Below are positions 46,227 through 55,519 of a DNA stretch of 64,000 nt, piece after piece (the first letter of the stretch is position 1; the number at the start of each line of letters is the position of its first letter). The notes under the pieces were generated by a model. It was not told the origin of the DNA. It saw only the letters and a list, made by a program, of their open reading frames with translations, and ran no database searches. The translations under genes were made by a program, and so were the position numbers. Origin of the DNA: Sporolactobacillus sp. THM7-7 (GTDB lineage Bacteria; Bacillota; Bacilli; Bacillales; Sporolactobacillaceae); contig NZ_SEMB01000009.1 of assembly GCF_004153225.1 (NCBI RefSeq), forward strand, positions 1 to 64,000, written 5' to 3'.

Positions 46227-46895
46227 CTACTCGATCACGGTCCATTCGTTTTCTCCGCCGTGGGCCTGTGTAAACATGTCGGCCATTTTTTTTACGAGCT
46301 GCCCGGCCTCTTCCCGATTCATCGAAGGTCTGAGGTAGATGATCTGAATGGTGCTGACCGTTTTCATTGTCACACAAGTGCGTCTGGAATCAACGATCGG
46401 ACTTCCGAACGCCCCGTCACGGTCAACGGAAACAATTTTGTTTTCCATATGCATCGTCCGTCCGTTCAGACCGTCGTACTGGTCCTTGGCAGTGCCAATT
46501 GTGACCTGAATCGGCTCGTGAAGACGGTCGAGATCGTAAATACCGAGCGGAATGCCATACTGGACGCTGAAAAAGTTATTGAGATCAACGGCCGAATGAA
46601 CGGAAGGCGGCCGGCCGTTCTTTTTAATCCGCCGCAGCAGCGCCTCCTGTGACGGGCGGTATCGTGACGGATCGGTGCCCGCTTTTTTAAACACGCTCCG
46701 CCATTCTTTAACCCCTTCAATAGAGCTGACGGGAACCTCTTCCAGAGTGAGCCGGATGTTTTCATAAAAAAGCGGCAGTCGTTCGGCGATGATTTGCGGC
46801 AATTCCCCAATCACGATATGATGATAACAAATCACGCCCGCCTTAAAATTGGGAACATGACTTTTAAGGACAGGGGCAATAGATATGTCAAGCAT
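46227..46895 (-). CDS. B3/B4 tRNA-binding-domain protein
   Basis: This 222-aa protein resembles stand-alone B3/B4 domains related to the phenylalanyl-tRNA synthetase beta chain (EWRSVFKKAGTDPSRYRPSQEALLRRI, then SAVDLNNFFSVQYGIPLGIYDLD). Such proteins may edit or bind aminoacyl-tRNA; the precise role is not known. An AGGAGG site precedes the ATG. It is upstream of and divergent from queG. Confidence 0.82.
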   Translation of the reverse strand: MLDISIAPVLKSHVPNFKAGVICYHHIVIGELPQIIAERLPLFYENIRLTLEEVPVSSIEGVKEWRSVFKKAGTDPSRYRPSQEALLRRIKKNGRPPSVHSAVDLNNFFSVQYGIPLGIYDLDRLHEPIQVTIGTAKDQYDGLNGRTMHMENKIVSVDRDGAFGSPIVDSRRTCVTMKTVSTIQIIYLRPSMNREEAGQLVKKMADMFTQAHGGENEWTVIE

Positions 46896-46988
46896 GGCTT
46901 AACCTCCTGATGGAATCTACGTTCAGTTTAACATATTTCACTCGTGTTTTACGGAAGAGAACCGGGGGAGAGGAAAGGGGGATTCCGG

Positions 46989-48137
46989 GTGACGGACTTT
47001 GCCGAACTAAAAAAGAAAATAATCGCTTACAGCAAAGAAATCGGCGTGGATAAAATTGGGTTTACGACGGCGGATCCTTTCACGGAACTGAAGGCGCGGC
47101 TTTATCAGCAGCAGGCGCTGGGATACCAGTCCGGATTTGAAGAAAAAGATATCGAGAAACGGACCAAACCGGCGCTGCTTATGGACGGGGTACAGTCGAT
47201 CGTGGCGATTGCCATGGCTTATCCGAAAAAAATGGCTGTCCGCCCCGAGAATACGAAGACGGATCGCCGCGGCGCCTTTGCCCGGGTGTCCTGGGGCACG
47301 GACTATCACGTCATTCTTCGGGATCGTCTGCAAAAACTAGGCGAGTTTCTTGTTGAAAACGCACCGGGTGCCGCGTTTAAAAACATGGTCGACACCGGAG
47401 CACTCTCTGATCGCGCGGTTGCCGAGCGGGCCGGTATCGGATGGGCTGGGAAGAACACCAACGTGATTACAAAAGAATTTGGTTCCTATGTCTATCTTGG
47501 TGAAATGCTGACTAACGTCCCGTTCCCGCCGGACAAGCCAGCGGAAAATCTGTGCGGAGACTGTACGCGATGCATCGACCATTGTCCGACCGGAGCACTC
47601 GTGCAGGGAGGACAGCTGAACAGCCATAAGTGCATCGCCTTTCTGACGCAGACGAAACAGGATATTCCCGAGTACTACAGGAAAGCGATCGGCAACCGGG
47701 TATACGGCTGCGACACGTGTCAGCAAGTCTGTCCGTATAATCGCGATGTGGACAGCCACTTTCACGAAGAGATGGAACCGGACCCGGAACTGGTGCGCCC
47801 GCGGCTCAAACCACTGCTGTCGCTCTCTAATCGCAGCTTTAAAGAAAAATTTGGCTCATTATCTGGCGCGTGGCGCGGGAAGAAACCGATTCAGCGCAAC
47901 GCGATCATCGCCCTCGGAAATTATAAAGACGTCACGGCTGCGCCGGAGCTTGTCCGGCTGCTCCGGGAAGATCCAAGGCCGGTCATTCGCCGGGCGGCCA
48001 TCTGGGCCATTAATAAAATGCGGGATCGATTGAATCCGGACGATCGCGATAATCTTGACCAATCGCTGCGATCACTGCTCGAGACGGAGACAGATCCATC
48101 GGTTCGGGAGAACATCAAAAATGTGCTGGGAGAGTGA
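46989..48137 (+). CDS. queG: Epoxyqueuosine reductase
   Basis: This 382-aa cobalamin-dependent iron-sulfur enzyme catalyses the last step of queuosine formation in tRNA. The N-terminal half is the B12 domain, followed by two [4Fe-4S] motifs, CGDCTRCIDHCPTGA and CDTCQQVCPYN (residues about 183-265), and C-terminal HEAT-like repeats (RRAAIWAINKMRDR). The GTG at 46989 was chosen because AAAGGGGG lies 7-8 nt upstream and the protein then starts MTDFAELKKK. Its stop overlaps the beginning of the ogt frame. Confidence 0.95.
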   Translation: MTDFAELKKKIIAYSKEIGVDKIGFTTADPFTELKARLYQQQALGYQSGFEEKDIEKRTKPALLMDGVQSIVAIAMAYPKKMAVRPENTKTDRRGAFARVSWGTDYHVILRDRLQKLGEFLVENAPGAAFKNMVDTGALSDRAVAERAGIGWAGKNTNVITKEFGSYVYLGEMLTNVPFPPDKPAENLCGDCTRCIDHCPTGALVQGGQLNSHKCIAFLTQTKQDIPEYYRKAIGNRVYGCDTCQQVCPYNRDVDSHFHEEMEPDPELVRPRLKPLLSLSNRSFKEKFGSLSGAWRGKKPIQRNAIIALGNYKDVTAAPELVRLLREDPRPVIRRAAIWAINKMRDRLNPDDRDNLDQSLRSLLETETDPSVRENIKNVLGE

Positions 48138-48142
48138 GAAAA

Positions 48143-48679
48143 ATGGGAAAAACGTTAAGCCTGGCCGTCCGGGAGCTCGAGACGCCGATCGGCGCACTGA
48201 CTCTGGCTATGTATCAAAATCACCTGTGTCATGTTGCCTTTGGCAATATTCGGGAGACATGGGTGGGTATCTCCGGATGGGCAAGACGCGCCGGGCTGCC
48301 GGGCGATTTCGTCAAGAATGACGGGGCATGCGCCGAGGCGGCGGAACAGTTCGGCCGCTATTTCGCGGGGGATTCGAAGTCCTTCGATCTGCCCCTTTTC
48401 ATGAACGGAACGGCCTTTCAAAAAAAGGTCTGGGCTTTCCTGACAGAAATCCCATATGGCGAGACGCGGTCCTATAAAGAGGTCGCCGCGGCGATCGGCA
48501 GCCCGAAGGCGGTCAGGGCAGTAGGGATGGCCAATAACCGGAATCCGCTTCCGATCATTGTCCCATGCCATCGCGTGGTTGGCGCAGACGGTTCTCTTGT
48601 TGGATATGGCGGCGGCGTAGAGAAAAAGCGCTGGCTGCTTCAGCTGGAGAAGGCTGTTCCAGCTGCGGGCCGCAAGTAA
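48143..48679 (+). CDS. ogt: Methylated-DNA--protein-cysteine methyltransferase
   Basis: This 178-aa suicide repair enzyme removes alkyl groups from O6-guanine. The acceptor is Cys142 in IIVPCHRVVG, preceded by the helix-turn-helix region PYGETRSYKEVAAAIG and the arginine-finger stretch AVRAVGMANNRNP. The ATG at 48143 is 7 nt after GGGAGAG; a GTG at 48134 overlapping the queG stop is the alternative. It is translationally coupled to queG. Its stop lies just before the first 21-bp repeat array. Confidence 0.94.
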   Translation: MGKTLSLAVRELETPIGALTLAMYQNHLCHVAFGNIRETWVGISGWARRAGLPGDFVKNDGACAEAAEQFGRYFAGDSKSFDLPLFMNGTAFQKKVWAFLTEIPYGETRSYKEVAAAIGSPKAVRAVGMANNRNPLPIIVPCHRVVGADGSLVGYGGGVEKKRWLLQLEKAVPAAGRK

Positions 48680-48723
48680 GAGGGCTCGGCGGTACGGTGT
48701 CAACACCCCTCGCTTCGCATAGA

Positions 48724-49972
48724 ATGCGGCTCGGAACTAACGAATGTGAGCTCGAAATCGCAGAATGTGAGCTCGGAACCGCAGAATGTGAGGTTGGAAC
48801 CGCGGAATGTGAGCTCGGAACCGCAGAATGCGAGCTCGAAATCGCGGAATGTTGATCTGGAACCGCAGAATGTGAGGTCGGAACCGCGGAATGTGAGCTC
48901 GGAATCGCGGAATGTGAGGCCGGAATTGCAGAATGTGAGCTCGAAATCGCAGAATGTGAGGCCGGAACCGCGGAATAGGAACACGGAACCGCAGAATGTG
49001 AGCTTGGAACCGCGGAATGTGAGGCCGAAACTGCAGAATGTGAGCTTGGAACCGCAGAATGAGGGCTTGGAACTGCAGAATGTGAGCTTGGAACTGCAGA
49101 ATGTGAGCTTATAACTGCAGAATGTGAGCTTGGAACCGCAGAATGCTGGTCTGGAACCGCAGAATGCGAGCTCGAAATCGCAGAATGTGAGGCCGGAACT
49201 GCAGAATGTTGGTCTGGAACTGCAGAATAGGAACACGGAACCGCGGAATGTGAGCTTGGAACCGCGGAATGTTGATCTGGAACCGCAGAATGTGAGGCCG
49301 GAACTGCAGAATGTGAGCTCGAAATCGCAGAATGTGAGGCCGGAACTGCAGAATGTGAGCTCGAAATCGCAGAATGTGAGGCCGGAACTGCAGAATGTTG
49401 GTCTGGAACCGTAGAATAGGAACACGGAACTGCAGAATGTGAGCTCGGAACCGCGGAATGTGAGCTTGGAACCGCGGAATGTGAGCTCGAAATCGCAGAA
49501 TGTGAGGCCGAAACTGCAGAATGTTGGTCTGGAACCGTAGAATAGGAACACGGAACCGCGGAATGTGAGGCCGGAACTGCAGAATGTTGGTCTGGAACTG
49601 CAGAATGTGAGCTCGAAATCGCAGAATGTGAGGTCGGAACTGCAGAATGTTGGTCTGGAACCGTAGAATAGGAACACGGAACCGCGGAATGTGAGGGCGG
49701 AACTGCAGAATAGGAACACGGAACCGCGGAATGTGAGCTCGAAATCGCAGAATATAAGGCCGGAACCGCGGAATGTGAGCTCGGAATCGCAGAATGTGAG
49801 GTCGGAACCGCAGAATGCTGGTCTGGAACCGCAGAATGCGAGCTCGAAATCGCAGAATGCGAGCTCGAAATCGCAGAATGTGAGGTCGGAACTACAGAAT
49901 GAAAGCTCGAAATCGCAGAATGTGAGCTCAGAACTGCAGAATAGGAACACGGAAACTACAGAATACAGGCTC
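48724..49972. repeat. 21-bp tandem repeat array 1 (about 60 units)
   Basis: The unit is GAATGTGAGCTC followed by GGAACCGCA, repeated about 60 times without interruption. Units vary in a limited set of words: GAGCTC, GAGCTT, GAGGCC, GAGGTC, TGGTCT, TGATCT or GGAACAC in the first slot, and GGAACCGC, GGAACTGC, GAAATCGC, GGAATCGC or GAAACTGC in the second. Some pairs recur together, such as GAGCTC with GAAATCGC. The period is a multiple of three, so long open frames occur on both strands without implying coding. The array fills the gap between ogt and the amidase gene. Array 2 at 61469-62055 shares the CTCGGAA core. Confidence 0.95.
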
Positions 49973-50109
49973 AGAGCTTAAGTTTTCTTAAGCGTTTTCT
50001 CCTGCTGATGCTTCGCCTTTGGACCTCTCTTAAGCATTCGGTTATGCATCATCGCCGCCTTCTGATCATAAACTATGACGCCTAAGTCTATCGAAGGCGG
50101 GGGAATAAA

Positions 50110-51009
50110 ATGGAATGGAAGGACGTTTTCGCGGCACATGTTCGGTTTCTTGGCGAGCGTTGGGTAGATGAGGACGCACTCGGCGAAGCGGTACTTGCGC
50201 CTGGAGAACAACGCAGCATGCTCCGGAAAAAGCAGCTTTTCAAGGAAAAAAGGGCCGAGATTGAAAAAGCGGTCGTCCGCGCCTGGATCGTTCAGCGGGA
50301 AAAAAAGCGGGAAGACCAGGTGATTGAGTACCGACTGCATACCCAATGGCTGATCCGGCAGAACGATCACTTTCATGTGGAAGAAAGGGCGGAGAATAGA
50401 CAGTCAGTTCTGCATGGCGCGCAGCTTTTCGACGACGGGGTGAAAAAGCAGCCGCTCGGCGAGCCGAATGAAGAACCGGATCCGAATCAACGGGGAGGTG
50501 CTGGCGAACCTGCCGTCCGGGCCGCGTATGATCGTCTTGAAGCCGTCCGCTATGCCGAGAACTGGTGGAACCGAAGAAATCCGCGTTTTCCCAACGTGAC
50601 CAACGACTGTACGAATTACGTCTCGCAGTGCCTTTTTGCCGGAGGAATCCCAATGACCGGCCAGCCAGTTAGAAATCGAGGCTGGTGGCATCAGCGGAAC
50701 AATTGGAGTTTCAGCTGGGCGGTGGCGAATAGTCTGTGTCTGTATTTGAACCGAAGCGGAAATATTATCGGGGCTGTGGAAGAAGACAGACCCGAGAAAC
50801 TGGTGCCCGGAGACGTCATCTGTTACGACTTTGAAGGAGACGGCCGCTGGAACCACAATACGATTGTGACAGCAAAAGACGCCTTTGGCGAGCCGCTTGT
50901 CAATGCCCACACGTATGACTGCCGCATGAGAGAATGGTCGTACAGAGACTCGCCCGCATGGACTGAAAACATTCGGTATAAATTTTTTCATATTAAGGAC
51001 AGGTCATAA
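50110..51009 (+). CDS. Amidase_6-domain protein (YhbB-like)
   Basis: This 299-aa protein has a charged helical N-terminal half (residues 1-130) and a C-terminal cysteine-peptidase-like amidase domain: AVRYAENWWNRRNPRFP, NDCTNYVSQCLFAGG with the probable nucleophile cysteine, WNHNTIVTAKD with the histidine, and VNAHTYD. It matches YhbB of Bacillus in size and in place between queG and trmL. The substrate is unknown; cell-wall peptide links are typical for the fold. No signal peptide is seen. The 1.4 kb upstream is repeat array 1. Confidence 0.85.
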   Translation: MEWKDVFAAHVRFLGERWVDEDALGEAVLAPGEQRSMLRKKQLFKEKRAEIEKAVVRAWIVQREKKREDQVIEYRLHTQWLIRQNDHFHVEERAENRQSVLHGAQLFDDGVKKQPLGEPNEEPDPNQRGGAGEPAVRAAYDRLEAVRYAENWWNRRNPRFPNVTNDCTNYVSQCLFAGGIPMTGQPVRNRGWWHQRNNWSFSWAVANSLCLYLNRSGNIIGAVEEDRPEKLVPGDVICYDFEGDGRWNHNTIVTAKDAFGEPLVNAHTYDCRMREWSYRDSPAWTENIRYKFFHIKDRS

Positions 51010-51096
51010 AGGTCATTCTCGGATTATCATGGTATAATTAACCTTGTCTAAAAATCGAACAGTCTCTTTACGCAGCCCCAGAGGTGTCCAACATCA

Positions 51097-51570
51097 ATGA
51101 GTATTCACGTTGTGCTTTATCAGCCGCAAATACCGCCCAATACGGGAAACATTGCCCGAACATGTGCCGGAACGCGCAGCACGCTGCACCTGATTCGGCC
51201 GCTCGGCTTTTCAACCGATGACCGGCATCTGAAGCGGGCGGGCCTCGACTACTGGCCGTCCGTTAAGATCCATTATTATGATTCGCTCGACGACTTTTTT
51301 GAGAGGCATACGGAGGGCGAATTTTACTTTGTGGAAACAGACGGCAGCCGTCCGTACAGCGCATTTGATTACGGAGACAGAGAAAAAGATTATTTTTTCT
51401 TCTTCGGACGGGAGACAACCGGTTTGCCGAAAGATCTGATTGCCGCAAATAAAGAACGGTGTGTCCGTCTGCCGATGACAGATGCCATCCGTTCACTGAA
51501 CTTATCCAACAGCGTCGCGATCATGATCTATGAAGCGCTTCGCCAGCAGCATTTTCCAGGATTGAACTAA
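51097..51570 (+). CDS. trmL: tRNA (cytidine/uridine-34-2'-O)-methyltransferase
   Basis: This 157-aa SPOUT-class enzyme methylates the wobble ribose of leucine tRNAs. It has the family start IHVVLYQPQIPPNTGNIARTC and the knotted SAM-binding end FFGRETTGLPKDLI through RLPMTDAIRSLNLSNSVAIMIYEALRQ. In Bacillus the orthologue (CspR) occupies the same place before prkA. The 290 bp after it hold a partial echo of its 3' end (CCAGGATTGAA at 51556 and 51629) and no gene. Confidence 0.95.
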   Translation: MSIHVVLYQPQIPPNTGNIARTCAGTRSTLHLIRPLGFSTDDRHLKRAGLDYWPSVKIHYYDSLDDFFERHTEGEFYFVETDGSRPYSAFDYGDREKDYFFFFGRETTGLPKDLIAANKERCVRLPMTDAIRSLNLSNSVAIMIYEALRQQHFPGLN

Positions 51571-51860
51571 AATCTAAAATCACGTTGAAGCGACCTCATA
51601 ACAGCCGTGGTCAATGTCGCCACATACTCCAGGATTGAATGAAAATCAATCGCGTCGAAGCGGTGCCGGTGTCTGTCCGACTCCGTTGTTTCAGCCCGCT
51701 CTTTGCCGTTCGGATGCCCCCTGAAAAATATCTTCCTTAAAAAAGTCCTTCGCTTCGGCCTTTTTCGGACGACGGAGGACAGGGATGGATATTTCATGAA
51801 AGATTGAAAGGAGACCGCATACACTCTATTACATGGGTCAATCTTTTCTGGGGGGATAAT

Positions 51861-53756
51861 ATGGACTTTCTGGATAAATTAAAAAAATTCCGAGATTATG
51901 AGGAACAGCTGAAGTGGGAAGGAACGTTTGCGGACTACCTGGAATTGGTGAAAAAGAACCCGGTGATTGCACAATCGGCGCATGCCAGGGTTTATCAAAT
52001 GATCGTTTCGGCAGGCGTGACCGAGAAGGACGGCCATAAGCGCTATCACTTTTTTGATGGGCAAATTTACGGATTGGAAGAGGCGATTGAGCGGCTGGTC
52101 GAAGAGTATTTCCATCCGGCGGCGAAACGTCTCGATGTAAAAAAACGTATATTGCTGTTAATGGGACCGGTCAGCGGAGGAAAGTCGACGATCGTAACGA
52201 TGCTCAAGCGCGGCCTTGAACGCTATTCGTGGACGGACGAAGGCGTGATCTATGCGATTAAGGATTGCCCGATGCACGAGGATCCGCTGCATCTGATTCC
52301 TCTTCATCTTCGAGAGGATTTTTATAATGAAACCGGCATCCGGGTTGAAGGCAATCTGTCTCCCCTCAATGCTATGCGGCTTGAGAAGGAATTCGGCGGA
52401 CGCATCGAGGATGTTCCCGTGGAGCGCATTTTTTTCTCAGAAGACAAACGCGTCGGCATCGGAACGTTCAGTCCGTCGGATCCGAAATCACAGGACATCG
52501 CCGACTTGACCGGCAGTATCGATTTTTCGACGATTGCCGAATACGGTTCGGAATCCGACCCGCGGGCGTATCGATTCGACGGTGAATTGAATAAAGCGAA
52601 TCGCGGCATTATGGAATTTCAGGAAATGCTGAAATGCGATGAAAAATTTCTCTGGCACCTGCTTTCTCTGACCCAGGAAGGAAATTTCAAAGCTGGGCGG
52701 TTCGCGCTGATTTCCGCCGACGAGCTGATCGTCGCCCATACGAATGAGTCCGAATACCGGACATTTATCAACAATAAAAAAAATGAGGCGCTCCATTCAC
52801 GCATGATCGTGATGCCCGTTCCGTATAATCTGCGCGTTGGCGACGAGGAGAAAATTTACCGTAAGCTGATTTCCGAAAGCGATGTGTCAAATGTTCACAT
52901 CGCGCCCCATGCCCTTCGGACGGCGGCTATTTTTTCCATTCTGACCCGGCTCAAAGAATCTAAGAGCCGCGGCATTGATTTAGTTAAAAAAATGAGGCTG
53001 TATGACGGAGAAAATGTCGAAGGCTATAACGCGGCCGATATTAAAGAACTGAAAAATGAGTTTCACGACGAAGGCATGAGCGGGATTGATCCCCGTTATG
53101 TGATCAACCGAATCTCTTCGGCCATCATCAAAAAGGGCGTTCCGTCGATTAACGCGCTCGATATTCTGCGCTCGATCAAAGAAGGGCTCGATCAGCACCC
53201 GTCAATCACCGAGGAAGATAAAGAGCGTTATACAGAGTTTATCGCCGTCGCACGCCACGAGTATGACGAACTGGCGAAGCGCGAAGTACAGAAAGCGTTC
53301 GTCTACTCATTTGAAGAGTCCGCCAAGACATTGATGGATAACTATCTGGACAATGTGGAAGCCTATTGCAACAGTAATAAAATATTTGATCCGATTACGG
53401 GCGATGAAGTGGACCCGGATGAGAAACTCATGCGTTCGATAGAGGAGCAGATCGGCATTTCGGAGAACGCCAAAAAAGCGTTTCGCGAGGAAATCCTGAT
53501 CCGGATCTCCGCTTACGCGCGTAAAGGCAAGCGATTCAACTATCAATCGCATGAGCGGCTGAAAGAAGCCATTCAGAAGAAACTGTTTGCCGATCTGAAA
53601 GACGTCGTCAAAATTACCACGTCCAGCAAAACGCCAGACGAGACACAACTGAAACGGATTAATGAAGTCATTGCCCGTCTTGTCGACGAATACGGCTATA
53701 ACACGACATCGGCGAACGAATTATTAAGATATGTGGGCAGTTTGCTTAACCGATAG
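51861..53756 (+). CDS. prkA: Serine protein kinase PrkA
   Basis: This 631-aa protein equals the Bacillus PrkA in length and starts MDFLDKLKKFRDYEEQLKWEG. It carries an AAA+-type ATPase module with Walker A GPVSGGKST (102-110) and a C-terminal kinase-like region. PrkA acts in early sporulation, where it helps activate the SigK pathway. The ATG at 51861 follows GGGGGGA; a longer in-frame start is not supported. Together with yhbH it forms the sporulation-linked prkA-yhbH set, here split by two signal peptidase genes and by opposite orientation. Confidence 0.95.
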   Translation: MDFLDKLKKFRDYEEQLKWEGTFADYLELVKKNPVIAQSAHARVYQMIVSAGVTEKDGHKRYHFFDGQIYGLEEAIERLVEEYFHPAAKRLDVKKRILLLMGPVSGGKSTIVTMLKRGLERYSWTDEGVIYAIKDCPMHEDPLHLIPLHLREDFYNETGIRVEGNLSPLNAMRLEKEFGGRIEDVPVERIFFSEDKRVGIGTFSPSDPKSQDIADLTGSIDFSTIAEYGSESDPRAYRFDGELNKANRGIMEFQEMLKCDEKFLWHLLSLTQEGNFKAGRFALISADELIVAHTNESEYRTFINNKKNEALHSRMIVMPVPYNLRVGDEEKIYRKLISESDVSNVHIAPHALRTAAIFSILTRLKESKSRGIDLVKKMRLYDGENVEGYNAADIKELKNEFHDEGMSGIDPRYVINRISSAIIKKGVPSINALDILRSIKEGLDQHPSITEEDKERYTEFIAVARHEYDELAKREVQKAFVYSFEESAKTLMDNYLDNVEAYCNSNKIFDPITGDEVDPDEKLMRSIEEQIGISENAKKAFREEILIRISAYARKGKRFNYQSHERLKEAIQKKLFADLKDVVKITTSSKTPDETQLKRINEVIARLVDEYGYNTTSANELLRYVGSLLNR

Positions 53757-53841
53757 CTATCATTACCGAATCGGGAACGGTTCATCAGATGAGTGCCCTT
53801 AAATGAAAATCACCGTACATGGCACCAGGCAGGGACCAATC

Positions 53842-54402
53842 ATGGAGACGAACAAGAAGAAGGAAATATGGAGCTGGGTCAGGGCGATACTTATTGCTGT
53901 ACTCGTTGCCTGGCTCATTCGTCATTTTATATTCAGCAACTATATTGTCCGAGGCGAGTCGATGATGCCGACACTCCAGGATGGAAATCGTCTGGTTGTC
54001 GATAAGATCGGCTATCGCATCGGCGAACCGAAACGCTTTGACGTGATCGTTTTTCACGCGACGGAGACGGATGATTATGTGAAGCGGGTCATCGGTCTCC
54101 CGGGGGATACCATCGCTTATCGGAACGATCGATTATATATCAATGGAAAACCTGTGAACGAACCCTTCCTCAACCGTTATAAAAAAAATCTGCCGGAGGG
54201 GGAATATCTGACACAAAATTTCAACCTGAAGGAACTGACCGGTACAACCCGAGTGCCTGAAGGAAAAATATGGGTCATGGGTGATAACCGAAGAAACAGT
54301 GTAGACAGCCGTGTCTTTGGTTTTGTTGATGAAAAAGAGGTTGTCGGAAAAGTTGATCTTCGCTGGTGGCCGGTCAGCGAAATGGGACCGATTCGCCGAT
54401 GA
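53842..54402 (+). CDS. Type I signal peptidase (first copy)
   Basis: This 186-aa membrane protease removes signal peptides from exported proteins. One N-terminal membrane segment (residues 13-29) is followed by the catalytic Ser40 in GESMMPTL and Lys81 in DDYVKRVIGLPGD, then GKIWVMGDNRRNSVDSR. The ATG at 53842 gives a normal short cytoplasmic tail and has AGGGA upstream; an ATG at 53803 lacks a site. A paralogue lies 370 bp downstream. Confidence 0.92.
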   Translation: METNKKKEIWSWVRAILIAVLVAWLIRHFIFSNYIVRGESMMPTLQDGNRLVVDKIGYRIGEPKRFDVIVFHATETDDYVKRVIGLPGDTIAYRNDRLYINGKPVNEPFLNRYKKNLPEGEYLTQNFNLKELTGTTRVPEGKIWVMGDNRRNSVDSRVFGFVDEKEVVGKVDLRWWPVSEMGPIRR

Positions 54403-54619
54403 TAAAATAAGTGCAGATAAAGAAAAACCTGGTGCAGCCAAGCCGCTGCGCAGTCTGAGCTTAGCGGCTCGTATTGGTTTAACGGGGGCCGCTCTTGGCC
54501 TGACTGTCCATTAAATCGGGATACAGAAAAACTTGCCGACTGGCCAATCTTTGACGCAGCCAGCCTCAGTTATCGGGTACTTAAATCCGTTAGAAATTTT
54601 ATACGTTCTTGATGTGTCA

Positions 54620-54644
54620 AAAAGCGCTATGATCCGGCGCTTTT
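54620..54644 (+). terminator. Terminator between the signal peptidase genes
   Basis: AAAGCGC and GCGCTTT form a stem followed by TT. The rest of 54403-54774 holds no supported gene; AAACTTGCCGACTGGC at 54529-54544 recurs after the second copy. Confidence 0.6.
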
Positions 54645-54774
54645 TGTTTGATAAAAATAAGGGTCGTCATGTTATTTTCCCAGTACGGATTAAAATTTTT
54701 AGCAGGAAAAAAGCGTGAAGGACAAATAGTCGTCTTCGTGCGGGGCAAATCAGTGATATGAGGGGTTGGCCATC

Positions 54775-55338
54775 GTGAATCATCAGAAAAAAAGAAATGG
54801 GGCTTTTGCATGGATCCGCGCGATCGGTCTGGCTCTTCTTATTGTCTTTGTCGTTCGCACGTTCCTGATCGGCAACTACGTCGTTGATGGTCCGTCAATG
54901 GAACCGGCGCTGCAGGACGGCGATCGCTTGCTTGTCAATAAACTGGATTATACGTTCCATGAACCGAAACGTTTCGACGTCGTCATCTTTCACGCGACAA
55001 AGACTGACGACTACGTCAAACGCGTCATCGGCCTTCCCGGAGACACAATCAGGTATGCGAATGACCAGCTCTATGTCAATGACAAACCGATTAAAGAATC
55101 GTTCCTGAAATCAAATAAAAATCAGCTGCTCAGCGGTCAGCTGACGTGGGATTTTACGTTACACGGACTAACCGGAGAGATGCGTGTGCCAAAAGGAAAG
55201 CTATGGGTGATGGGCGATAATCGGCAGAACAGTGCGGATAGCCGAGTTTTTGGATTTGTCAGTCAGAATGATGTAGTCGGCAAAGTCTTCCTGCGTTACT
55301 GGCCAATGAAAGGTTTTGGAACCATTCACAGCAATTGA
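54775..55338 (+). CDS. Type I signal peptidase (second copy)
   Basis: This 187-aa paralogue of the preceding gene has the membrane segment at residues 12-28, catalytic Ser41 in DGPSMEPAL, Lys82 in DDYVKRVIGLPGD and the GKLWVMGDNRQNSADSR box. The GTG at 54775 follows GAGGGG at a spacing of about 9; an in-frame TTG lies 9 bp upstream. The matching 16-bp sequence after both copies shows that the duplication included flanking DNA. Confidence 0.91.
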   Translation: MNHQKKRNGAFAWIRAIGLALLIVFVVRTFLIGNYVVDGPSMEPALQDGDRLLVNKLDYTFHEPKRFDVVIFHATKTDDYVKRVIGLPGDTIRYANDQLYVNDKPIKESFLKSNKNQLLSGQLTWDFTLHGLTGEMRVPKGKLWVMGDNRQNSADSRVFGFVSQNDVVGKVFLRYWPMKGFGTIHSN

Positions 55339-55437
55339 AGATAAACTTGCCGACTGGCAAGCTTTAATGCGGCCGGAGGATTAGTTTTTTCTAACTGTTT
55401 TCCGTTCCAATTTTCTATATAGGCTTCGCAGTATAAA

Positions 55438-55513
55438 AAAGCACCTGAAACTGAACTGCCCCCCTTTTATTATCCAACTTTTGGGGAACAGATCAAAACC
55501 AGGCGTTTTTTTT
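55438..55513. terminator. Compound hairpin between convergent genes
   Basis: An outer pairing of AAAAGCACCTG with CAGGCGTTTT and an inner TGCCCC/GGGGAACA pairing end in a run of nine T on the plus strand and A-rich bases on the other side. It can serve the signal peptidase and yhbH transcripts. Confidence 0.5.
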
Positions 55514-55519
55514 TGAGGA

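Noticed and set aside
48700-49950. 416-codon open frame on the minus strand (and shorter plus-strand frames) across array 1
   Set aside because: A 21-bp period keeps several frames open on both strands by itself. The product would be an endless Cys/Phe heptad, no ribosome binding site or signal is convincing, and other frames are equally open.
48724-49972. CRISPR array
   Set aside because: Units follow one another every 21 bp without unique spacers, and no cas genes are present.
51556-51662. Full tandem duplication of the trmL tail
   Set aside because: Only CCAGGATTGAA and a few scattered bases match at 73-bp spacing; too little to call more than a weak echo.
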